A stretch of 64,000 nucleotides of DNA from Paludibacteraceae bacterium. Lineage in GTDB: Bacteria > Bacteroidota > Bacteroidia > Bacteroidales > Paludibacteraceae. A program made the position numbers and the translations under genes. Within the stretch, counting starts at the first letter, position 1, and each line of letters begins with the position of its first letter. Shown here in pieces: positions 16,370-23,167 of the stretch. The stretch lies in assembly GCA_017961765.1 (NCBI GenBank), contig JAGCWQ010000128.1:1-64000 (forward strand), given 5' to 3'. Under the pieces are notes generated by a model. The model worked only from the letters and a program-made list of their open reading frames with translations. It did not search any database and was not told the origin of the DNA.

Positions 16370-17158
16370 TTATTCCCCGAATTTTTTCTCCCTGTCTTTC
16401 TTGAAGAAATATTCCTGACGGGCCGTCTCGATCAGCCAAGTACCTTCTTCCTTTGAGATATCCTTAGCGGATTCGGACATATAACTGCCGTCACGCCAGA
16501 TTGTGTGTGAATATCCGAGTTTCGGAACGACATACACGTCAAGACCGTTCTGACAAGCCCTGAGAAGGAACTCGTACCAAGCGGCAACCTTCAACGAAGG
16601 CTTCAGTCCGCCGATTGAAATAAAGTCTTCCGTGTTGATGAATGCACCCGTGACATTGAAATCCATGAAGATATTCAACTGGTCTATGTCAAGGTGTCCG
16701 AGTCCGAGAAGCATCTCGTCTTCCTTTCCGAATGCGGCACTCCAAGCAATCTCATTGGCGAATGCAGCAAACTCGCCGTTCTTCACCAACTGAACGAGCG
16801 GTATGAGGATCTTCGCACCCGTATCGTTTTGGTAGTCTTCCGCAACTTTCGGCCAATACTCCATAATCGCGTCGTCGTACTCAACAACGCAGAAGTACTT
16901 CGTGGTGCAAGCGAATGCGCCGGCGTTCACCTGTGAGGCGAAATCCGTTTTGCCCTCGTTCTTCACATACTTGACGGAAGTCTTCATCTTCAACTTCTCG
17001 ACAATGGGTTCCGTCTTCGAAAGTACGTCTTCCGGGCCAACGAGAATCACTGTGTAGTCTTTTTTCGTATCCTTGATGGAAGTCAGTGCATTCGGAAGCA
17101 AAGTCTCGACACTCTCATCAAATTTGTGGATAGGAATTATGTACGTAACTTTTCCCAT
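16370..17158 (-). CDS. Glycosyltransferase, family 2-like (GT-A fold)
   Basis: This 262-residue protein has the GT2 layout: beta-alpha start VTYIIPIHKFDESVETLLPN (residues 4-23), NAGAFACTTKYFCVVEYDD (about residues 77-95), where the acidic VEYDD replaces the DxD metal-binding motif, and a later acceptor region FIKxxDF-like INTEDFISIGGL. It would transfer a sugar from a nucleotide-sugar to phage DNA, a virion protein or a host glycan. No membrane segment is seen, so it is cytoplasmic. It overlaps by one base the upstream glycosyltransferase gene. The missing standard DxD makes the exact donor uncertain. Confidence 0.8.
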   Translation of the reverse strand: MGKVTYIIPIHKFDESVETLLPNALTSIKDTKKDYTVILVGPEDVLSKTEPIVEKLKMKTSVKYVKNEGKTDFASQVNAGAFACTTKYFCVVEYDDAIMEYWPKVAEDYQNDTGAKILIPLVQLVKNGEFAAFANEIAWSAAFGKEDEMLLGLGHLDIDQLNIFMDFNVTGAFINTEDFISIGGLKPSLKVAAWYEFLLRACQNGLDVYVVPKLGYSHTIWRDGSYMSESAKDISKEEGTWLIETARQEYFFKKDREKKFGE

Positions 17159-18258
17159 TATTCTGCTTTTTCGTTTTCTTTCTCTTTATTTTCACAGATA
17201 GACAGGAACACTGTGAGTTCCTTCTTTCTGTCCTCGACGAGTTTTCCGTATACGTCAAGAACTTCTTTCTTCTGCCTGTCCGGTGAATAGTCCTTTACGG
17301 TTTCAGCCATTTCATCGTAGATTGACTGAGGAATGCTTTCAGTGATGAATGACTGTACCACGGAAGCGATTGCGTCCTGTGCCTCGAGGTTGTTATAGAA
17401 CCACATTCCGTTGTTCTTGATGCTTCCAACCTTCGAATCGCCCATCCACTCAGGGATGTTCTCAGGGATCTTTCCGATAACAATGCTTCTTGCGGCCATT
17501 GCTTCAAGAGCGGATTGCCCAAAATCTGTCGTGGTATCGCACCATACGGTAGCAAATCCTTCGGAAAGCCTTTCGGCGAAGTCCTTTCTCTCTCTGTTAA
17601 GTAGAGGACGGAATGAAACCCATCCATATTGCGGGAACTTCCACATGAACGGCTTCACAATCGCACTCGCCTCGCTCTGGTTCTTCACAATCACGTTCAC
17701 GATAAGTTTCTTCTCGCCTGTCTGCTTGAAGTAACTTGGAACTGAACGGTGCACGATTTCCGTCTTCACCTCAGGGAATACGGTATGCAGGCGTTCCTTG
17801 AGCGACTCGCTCGTGGCAATACAGTCACGAACCTTCAAGTCGTCCCAAGACGCACCCGTCGGGATAACCTCGGTAACGTAGCCGAAATTCTGAAGAAGTG
17901 CAATCCTCTTGCAAGGGTATGACTTCAATGCAGACATGACGTTCGAGTAAATTTCAGGAATGAACACGAAATCGTCAGGGCCAAGTGTTACCTGAATGCT
18001 GTTGCGGTCACCGACTCTGCTGTGCGGAAGTGAAGAATATTCCTCACCGAGCCATGAATCGACTCCTACAAAGTCGGGCTCTGCGTAAAGCATCTCCACT
18101 TTGTAGCCTTCGTCGTTCAGAATCTTAGCCGTCTCATAGATGTAAGCGAGCGAACCGTTCGGTGCTCCCTTTGTATCGAAAACGAAGAAATAAAATTTGA
18201 ACTTCTTATTCTCCAGACTTTCGATTGCGGTTTTTATTTTTTCTACTGTGTTACTCAT
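17158..18258 (-). CDS. Glycosyltransferase, GT-B fold (GT4-like)
   Basis: This 366-residue protein looks like a two-domain GT-B enzyme. The N-terminal half includes GSLAYIYETAKILNDEGYKVEMLY (quoted in parts: AKILNDEGYKVEML at about 44-57), typical of the acceptor domain. The C-terminal half has the donor-domain pattern EGFATVWCDTTTDFGQSALE (about residues 232-251) with the E-x7-E type acidic pair, then AMAARSIVIGKIPENIPEW. It sits between the GT2 gene and a small unknown gene, with 1-8 base overlaps, forming a glycosylation operon. Donor and acceptor cannot be told from sequence. Confidence 0.8.
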   Translation of the reverse strand: MSNTVEKIKTAIESLENKKFKFYFFVFDTKGAPNGSLAYIYETAKILNDEGYKVEMLYAEPDFVGVDSWLGEEYSSLPHSRVGDRNSIQVTLGPDDFVFIPEIYSNVMSALKSYPCKRIALLQNFGYVTEVIPTGASWDDLKVRDCIATSESLKERLHTVFPEVKTEIVHRSVPSYFKQTGEKKLIVNVIVKNQSEASAIVKPFMWKFPQYGWVSFRPLLNRERKDFAERLSEGFATVWCDTTTDFGQSALEAMAARSIVIGKIPENIPEWMGDSKVGSIKNNGMWFYNNLEAQDAIASVVQSFITESIPQSIYDEMAETVKDYSPDRQKKEVLDVYGKLVEDRKKELTVFLSICENKEKENEKAE

Positions 18259-18622
18259 TTATCTTTACCAAAAATCCTTCTGAAATTAGTGTGTTGAACG
18301 CCATTTTCGTTCCGAACGGGAGTTCATCCAAATCGATGTCTCCCTCACCGTCAAATGCTACGACTTGTATAACGAATATCTTGATTACGTCGTAGATTAT
18401 GTTTTCCTGCCCGTTGCCGGGGGATTTGAGTTCCCTCACCGTCTTTGCGTTGAGGGTTCGTTCGCCGTTATTAGAAAAATCGAATGAATCGAGAATTTCT
18501 GTTTCCGCAAGTTCCCTGCCTGACTTTTCTGCAATGAAATCGCAAATCTTCGGCAAATCGAACGCATAATACGCACCCCCGATTTTAAGCATTTCCGCAA
18601 AACTTTTCCTTAATTTCGTCAT
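18251..18622 (-). CDS. Unknown protein in glycosyltransferase operon, 123 residues
   Basis: Not recognised. The longest frame starts at a TTG; ATG codons at 18622 and 18592 are better, and both still overlap the end of the HAD-like gene. The protein is helical in the first half (residues about 10-45) and ends in an acidic strand region (DGEGDIDLDELPFGTKM). It overlaps the next gene by 8 bases. Its place suggests a partner for one of the flanking sugar enzymes, but no function is visible. Confidence 0.6.
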   Translation of the reverse strand: MTKLRKSFAEMLKIGGAYYAFDLPKICDFIAEKSGRELAETEILDSFDFSNNGERTLNAKTVRELKSPGNGQENIIYDVIKIFVIQVVAFDGEGDIDLDELPFGTKMAFNTLISEGFLVKINE

Positions 18623-19187
18623 CTTCAATCAAATTTGAAAGGCTATCATAAGAATAATCGCAAGGAGACTCTGTGTTGTACGGAGCATCAATCTTGATAG
18701 CGATTTTACCCTCCGGCTTTTCTTCAAGGAGTTTCGGGTCAGCGGTAACAAGAACGTCGCACCTTTCCCAAATCTTCGAAGAGTCCTTCGGGAAGTAGAA
18801 CTCACGGACTCTCGTTGCAATCTGTGCAAGGAAGAAACAAGTGCAACCTATCGACGTGTTGAACTCGAACGGGTTGGCAAAGATAAACTCGGTATCTTCC
18901 CACCCCTCTTCGTTAGACAATGCGAGAAGCCACAGGTTGAAACGCTTGTCAAGCATTCTTTCCATAGGCGGGGCTTCTCCGAATACCTCGAATGGGTAGT
19001 CGTCATAAAGGAACTTGTTATATTCCCTCCTGTCTTTGAATCCGTATACTTCGCCAAGGTCGTTGGTGGTTATTTCCAAATCGGCAAAAATTTCTTCTTC
19101 TTTCTGCCCTCTTGATTTGGCAACCATTTTTCCGACCTGTTTTGTTTTTGATCTGATTACATCATCAAGTGTGAAACAAATTCTCAT
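18585..19187 (-). CDS. HAD-like protein with altered nucleophile motif
   Basis: This 200-residue protein starts MRICFTLDDVIR. In HAD-type nucleotidases this position reads hydrophobic-F-D-x-D-D-V-h-R, so the first aspartate (the nucleophile) appears replaced by threonine. Further on, VLVTADPKLLEEKPEGKIAI (about residues 144-163) may hold the motif II Thr and motif III Lys. If the alignment is right, the protein keeps the fold but not phosphatase activity, and may bind a nucleotide or phosphorylated partner. It lies in the glycosyltransferase operon, 5 bases after the upstream GT gene. Assignment rests on motif I and overall layout; moderate confidence. Confidence 0.5.
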   Translation of the reverse strand: MRICFTLDDVIRSKTKQVGKMVAKSRGQKEEEIFADLEITTNDLGEVYGFKDRREYNKFLYDDYPFEVFGEAPPMERMLDKRFNLWLLALSNEEGWEDTEFIFANPFEFNTSIGCTCFFLAQIATRVREFYFPKDSSKIWERCDVLVTADPKLLEEKPEGKIAIKIDAPYNTESPCDYSYDSLSNLIEDDEIKEKFCGNA

Positions 19188-19191
19188 ATAT

Positions 19192-20421
19192 CTATCCGTT
19201 TACAATCTTCTTATAGAACTCTGCACGATCCTTGGTCACGTTCCTTAGGTCGTACTTTTCGTGCACATCCCTGTAAAGGTTGTCCTGCAACTGCTTCACG
19301 TACTCAGGATTTCTTGCAAGTATCTCTACATACTTCTTCCAATCCTTGTGGTTTCTGGTTTCATCAACGAGAAGCGAGTTTGCTTCCAAATCCCAAGTTC
19401 CGCCAAACCCTCTCGCATTAGTGAGGTCCAAGGTATAAGGGCCGAAATTGGAAGCCACGATAGCCGTGTGAGAGAACGCACATTCAGCAACCTTCAACGG
19501 AGACTTCACGTAGTTGAAATCGTTCTCCTCGATAGGTGCGAGCAGGACGTCAATCTCGTTATAGTGGGAATAGTAATGGTTGATATCCTTAGTCCAACAC
19601 CTCTTGTAGTGCTCGTTTTCGACGTTCGGATACTGTACGTTGTTCAGGAACAGTTCAAGGAAATCCTTGTAGTCCTTATCGACAATGCGATAGTTGTCGG
19701 TAACCATCTTCTCATAACGATACCATACGCTTTCCTTAGGCTGTATAGGACGCTGAGTCACCTTACCGGTTGATTTGTCAATGGTTTTGATTGTACCGCG
19801 AAGGTCAAACCCGCACAGGACAAACTGAACTTTCTCCAACACATCTTTAGGAAGCGATGAAATGTTGTTGAGCAAGGCTACGTCATACTCATGGGTTGAA
19901 CCCATAATAAGCCCGACGCGAAGATATTTTGACGGCTTTTTCTCAATCTTGAAACGCTCGTCCTCAGGATTGATTGCGTTCGGGAACACAAATACATCCT
20001 TATTGTATTTCGCAATCTTTTTTGCGAACAGTGGAGTTGTGGTTGTCACATAATCGAACTTCGACAGATTGTCAGTGATAATCTTGTCAATCTTGTACTG
20101 ACGTTGGCTCGCCGCCTGAGGGTGGTGCATACCGAGGTCCCAATAGTCGTCGATATCCATAATTGTCTTAATTCCTTTCTGCTTAGCGTAGTCGAGGAAC
20201 ATGTATAAGCCCTGCATATCTTGGAACAATGCCTTGTGGATATGCACTATTTGGAACTTGTCGAACCAAGGAAGATTCCTGAAATTCGGCTGCATGTCAA
20301 TCGTGACTTCAAAGTCGTCCGGAAACTGCTCTTGAAGCTGAATGTGGGGTTGTGTTGAACGATAGAAACCGACACCGCCAATGTTGTCGGAAGGCACAAC
20401 CAATACGTTAATTTTAGCCAT
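19192..20421 (-). CDS. Glycosyltransferase, GT-B fold
   Basis: This protein of about 409 residues starts MAKINVLVVPSDNIGGVGFYR, a typical GT-B N-terminus with the GGVG-Y-R acceptor loop; the ATG at 20421 is chosen because the longer frame begins inside an intergenic region. Later segments are IVHIHKALFQDMQGL, IKTIMDIDDYWDLG, PNAINPEDERF, YLRVGLIMGSTHEYDVALL (start of the donor domain), and DVLLAPIEENDFNYVKSPLK (about residues 305-324), where E-x-x-x-x-x-x-x-K/E contacts the donor sugar phosphate. First gene of the glycosylation operon that runs to 16370. It likely uses sugar nucleotides related to the rmlB/rmlC products (inference). Confidence 0.85.
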   Translation of the reverse strand: MAKINVLVVPSDNIGGVGFYRSTQPHIQLQEQFPDDFEVTIDMQPNFRNLPWFDKFQIVHIHKALFQDMQGLYMFLDYAKQKGIKTIMDIDDYWDLGMHHPQAASQRQYKIDKIITDNLSKFDYVTTTTPLFAKKIAKYNKDVFVFPNAINPEDERFKIEKKPSKYLRVGLIMGSTHEYDVALLNNISSLPKDVLEKVQFVLCGFDLRGTIKTIDKSTGKVTQRPIQPKESVWYRYEKMVTDNYRIVDKDYKDFLELFLNNVQYPNVENEHYKRCWTKDINHYYSHYNEIDVLLAPIEENDFNYVKSPLKVAECAFSHTAIVASNFGPYTLDLTNARGFGGTWDLEANSLLVDETRNHKDWKKYVEILARNPEYVKQLQDNLYRDVHEKYDLRNVTKDRAEFYKKIVNG

Positions 20422-20425
20422 GTGC

Positions 20426-20441
20426 TTTTTATTAAAAAATA
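20426..20441 (-). promoter_or_regulatory. AT-rich TATTTTTTAATAAAAA element upstream of glycosyltransferase
   Basis: On the minus strand this reads TATTTTTTAATAAAAA and ends 4 bases before the ATG. It closely matches the sequence before rmlC (8306-8320), hinting at a shared promoter type for the sugar genes. Confidence 0.3.
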
Positions 20442-20464
20442 AAAATGTATATTGAAAACTGAAT

Positions 20465-20500
20465 AGAAAAAACCGTGGGAGATTTTGATCTTCCACGGTT
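20465..20500 (-). terminator. Intrinsic terminator (minus strand)
   Basis: AACCGTGGAAGA and TCTCCCACGGTT pair (minus strand) around a 6-base loop, followed by TTTTTTCTATT. It ends the unit 23107-20521. Confidence 0.85.
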
Positions 20501-20520
20501 CGCAATTTTTGGCGTGAAGT

Positions 20521-21189
20521 TTATTTCGCTTTCTTCTTAAGTTTAAGCTGTCCTTCCCAAAGATTTCCTTTTGTATCAATAAACTGGAATACGTTTCCGT
20601 TTGTAATCCTCATACCCCTGAAATCTGACATGTTGGCACCCTCATTGAGTTTGCCCATGTTTTCTTTAATGCACTCGTTTATGATGTATTTCAGGTAGTT
20701 GTAGTCAATGCTTCCGCCCTGTGGTGCGGCGTACTGAGGCTGCTGCACGGGTCTTGCCTGCTCACGAACCTGCGGTTTCTGCTGAACCTGCTTTGGAGCC
20801 GGATCCACGTAATGCAACTGTGCCTCGATTGCATTGATATCGAATGCATCAACAGGAGATGGCGTTTTTTGGAATGACTCGAGTATGGATTTTGGGAGTT
20901 TTGACTTCGAGAAGTCTTTCGGTTCGGCTACTTCCTGAAGAATTTTCACACCACTCATGTCAGTCTGTTGGTACCTCACATTTTCGGGAATCGGATTCAT
21001 TTCGTATCCGCTAGTGCTCGGACCGCTAGAAACACCGAACAATGCTTCCTCTTCCATAGAGAAATCATTGTCGCTGGCACCGCGTCTGCTTCCGCCGCCT
21101 GCGGCTCTTGCCGCACGTTCTACGTCTCTGTTAAAGTTTTCGTCCAGCATCATCTGCTGGGCCCTTGCCAGGACGTTGTTCAAGTTCAT
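20521..21189 (-). CDS. Unknown late structural-type protein, 222 residues
   Basis: Not recognised. The first half is disordered and rich in G, S and R (AAGGGSRRGASDND); the middle is P/Q-rich (KQVQQKPQVREQARPVQQPQ). Near residue 165 comes a helix, YNYLKYIINECIKENMGKLN, similar to the recurring tag described in the findings, and then a small C-terminal domain (about 185-215) ending in LKLKKKAK. The start at 21189 (second ATG) overlaps the upstream gene by 59 bases. It is the last gene of a late unit of four and may be virion-associated (inference). Confidence 0.6.
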   Translation of the reverse strand: MNLNNVLARAQQMMLDENFNRDVERAARAAGGGSRRGASDNDFSMEEEALFGVSSGPSTSGYEMNPIPENVRYQQTDMSGVKILQEVAEPKDFSKSKLPKSILESFQKTPSPVDAFDINAIEAQLHYVDPAPKQVQQKPQVREQARPVQQPQYAAPQGGSIDYNYLKYIINECIKENMGKLNEGANMSDFRGMRITNGNVFQFIDTKGNLWEGQLKLKKKAK

Positions 21190-22018
21190 CGCCATTATCT
21201 TCTAAATTATCTTCGTTTTTTCTTATTTGCCCTTTGTACATAGGCCCGTTCTGCTGAGCCATCGCATATCTCGGAGTTGTCCTCGTCTGAGTCGTCGTGG
21301 CATTTCTCTGTTCGCCTTTCCTCATAGGTCCGACGGTTTCAGTCTGATCTTCGTCGCCGAAGTCTTTCTGCCTTGCCATGTCCTCGATTGACTGCTCGTT
21401 TCCTCTCGGAACCTGCGCCATTCTCGCCTGTTTCCACTGCATAGCCCTCGTCCTTGCGTCGACGTCGGTATCTGCAATGTTCTTCTTGACGAAATCAGGA
21501 GCCATTCTCTTCTTCGCAAGTTGCTTTTCGAAGTCGTAGTATGGATTCTGTTCAACCGCCTTGTCATGACGCTGTTGGTTGTACTTTTTAAGTCCGCCCC
21601 TTTCGTATCTCTGACTTGAACCTGCGAAGTCCGCTTGAACGAGAACTTCAGCCATAGTCTTGTCGCCGTTCGGGTTATACATAGGCGGCTCCTTAAAAAT
21701 CTTTCCCGTATCTCTCCAAGTGTTAGGAACTACCCTGTCGAGAAGGAAAAGCCTCCAACCGGGAATTACCCCCTCTTTCTTTTCAGCACTCTCAGAACTT
21801 CCGTTTATCTGATATGCCCTGAAACATGGATTTCCCGCCTTGGTGGTACCAAGAGCCACAGGCTGAACAGTTATCCTCTCCATCTTACCGCGTGGATCCC
21901 CGTCACCACTGTCGTACTTGAACGAAACCTCGTGACGTTTCTTCACCGCATAAGCGACTTTGTTCTGCTCAACCTCTTCTAAAAGAAGTGACTTTATTAC
22001 CTCCTCGGCGTAGCCCAT
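21131..22018 (-). CDS. WYL-like domain protein, 295 residues
   Basis: Residues about 20-100 resemble a WYL domain: KKRHEVSFKYDSGDGDP (strand F-x-Y), RITVQPVALGTTKAGNPCFR (V-x-P, then the chain Y/F-x-x-A), AYQINGSS, and the terminal GWRLFLLDRVV (R-x-F-x-L-D-R). WYL domains bind ligands or single-stranded nucleic acid and mostly occur in transcription factors and defence regulators. No helix-turn-helix is seen. The C-terminal 150 residues are charged and disordered (R, Q, N, E rich), unusual for a WYL protein. It is in a late unit with unknown virion-type proteins, so it may be a DNA-binding head component (inference). Confidence 0.55.
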   Translation of the reverse strand: MGYAEEVIKSLLLEEVEQNKVAYAVKKRHEVSFKYDSGDGDPRGKMERITVQPVALGTTKAGNPCFRAYQINGSSESAEKKEGVIPGWRLFLLDRVVPNTWRDTGKIFKEPPMYNPNGDKTMAEVLVQADFAGSSQRYERGGLKKYNQQRHDKAVEQNPYYDFEKQLAKKRMAPDFVKKNIADTDVDARTRAMQWKQARMAQVPRGNEQSIEDMARQKDFGDEDQTETVGPMRKGEQRNATTTQTRTTPRYAMAQQNGPMYKGQIRKNEDNLEDNGDELEQRPGKGPADDAGRKL

Positions 22019-22446
22019 TATTTCTCTACGTTAACGTACTGTCCTTTTACTGACGTATCAATGTCAACGGAATCAAGGCCGTACTCGTTCTCAGGAGAGT
22101 AGAAGTTAATCCTCTTCAGGAAGTTTCTACCTGCGTCTCCTTGGAATGCACCCTCGACACCCTTTGCACCGTAAATATCGTATGAGCCACCGGCTTCGGT
22201 TCTCGTATCGACGTTACTGTAGTTGAAGTGCGTCTTCGGCTTGCTCGTGTCACGGATAGCGTAAGTCATTTCTTTGCCGGTACCCTTTCCGTGTGGGTGT
22301 GCATCATCGTCGTGGTGCATCGCACTGTCGTTGTTCCCGTCGTAAGGGTTAACCTCATCGATGTACTTGTTCTTTCCAGGAATGCGTACACTTCTGTACT
22401 CAATTCCTTCCTTGTCAAGCCTGCTTTGTTTCGTATTTTCAGCCAT
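22018..22446 (-). CDS. Unknown late protein, 142 residues
   Basis: Not recognised. Hydrophilic and rich in N, D, G and K; a histidine-aspartate patch (MHHDDDAHPHGKG, residues about 43-55) might bind metal. No domain, signal or membrane segment is seen. It overlaps the next gene by one base. Probably a minor virion or internal head protein because it is transcribed with neighbours under the late element at 23129-23137. Confidence 0.6.
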   Translation of the reverse strand: MAENTKQSRLDKEGIEYRSVRIPGKNKYIDEVNPYDGNNDSAMHHDDDAHPHGKGTGKEMTYAIRDTSKPKTHFNYSNVDTRTEAGGSYDIYGAKGVEGAFQGDAGRNFLKRINFYSPENEYGLDSVDIDTSVKGQYVNVEK

Positions 22447-22492
22447 CTTGTTCGCCTATTATTAACTTATTTATTTTTCAATCAAAATCAAC

Positions 22493-23107
22493 TTATTTGA
22501 AATAAACAACGCCGGGTCCCTGCTTTTTGCCCGTTCCGTTCGGTTTTACGGCAGTGCTTTGCTGCACGATATCGGGACTGTGTTTCGCCTCATGAGACGC
22601 AGCGGTCTTTTTCGTCTGTGACTTCAGTATGTTGAGCATCCTTTCTCCACCGTTCCTTTGGAAGTTCTGAGGATTGTTAACCTTGTCGTTTTCCATCCTG
22701 CTCACCCTTACCTGATTGGTGTTGTTTCTCGAACCCCTCGTGTTACTGTTAACTTCTGCCGCCACATTGTTCACCATCTTTCCGCCGCCGTTAGCCGCCG
22801 TGTTGTTTATGAACCCGTCGCTCTTCATTCCGTAGCCTGAATTCTGTGTATTGTCGAGTTCTTCACCCTCAGGCAACCTGTGGCTGGCCGGATACCTGTT
22901 CATACCGAACCAACCCGCCTTACTCCTCTTAATCGTATCGGAAGTGGTGACGTCGTTGGAAGCATCATCATCGACGTTATCTACGGCGACTTCGTAACCC
23001 GTGAAATTGTCAGGTTTTTCGTCGTCCGACTTAACGTCGAGAGGATAGCCAAATTCTGATTCCAGTATCCTTTTATATTGACTTTCTGTTATCGTTATTT
23101 TTCGCAT
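22493..23107 (-). CDS. Late protein with N-terminal TES-type tag, 204 residues
   Basis: The N-terminus MRKITITESQYKRILESE matches the recurring tag found at 32910, 33906, 35954 and 39969. The rest is disordered, N/G/K-rich, with no hydrophobic core (for example NNTAANGGGKMVNN). (I/L)-x-E sites in the tag (ITE, ILE) could be cut by the gp21-type protease. A late promoter element lies 21 bases upstream. A basic, disordered late protein with such a tag would fit an internal head protein packaged with DNA; this is inference. Confidence 0.65.
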   Translation of the reverse strand: MRKITITESQYKRILESEFGYPLDVKSDDEKPDNFTGYEVAVDNVDDDASNDVTTSDTIKRSKAGWFGMNRYPASHRLPEGEELDNTQNSGYGMKSDGFINNTAANGGGKMVNNVAAEVNSNTRGSRNNTNQVRVSRMENDKVNNPQNFQRNGGERMLNILKSQTKKTAASHEAKHSPDIVQQSTAVKPNGTGKKQGPGVVYFK

Positions 23108-23128
23108 TGGATGCCATATTTCGTTATA

Positions 23129-23137
23129 GATAAATAT
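23129..23137 (-). promoter_or_regulatory. Late promoter element ATATTTATC (minus) for 22493-23107
   Basis: On the minus strand it reads ATATTTATC, 21 bases before the ATG at 23107. It overlaps the plus-strand late element at 23134. Confidence 0.55.
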
Positions 23138-23142
23138 TTATA
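23134..23142 (+). promoter_or_regulatory. Late promoter element ATATTTATA (plus) for 23168-25198
   Basis: ATATTTATA lies 25 bases before the ATG at 23168. Together with the opposite element it forms an overlapping divergent late promoter. Confidence 0.55.
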
Positions 23143-23167
23143 ACAGAGAAAATCTACCATTTTAGGG

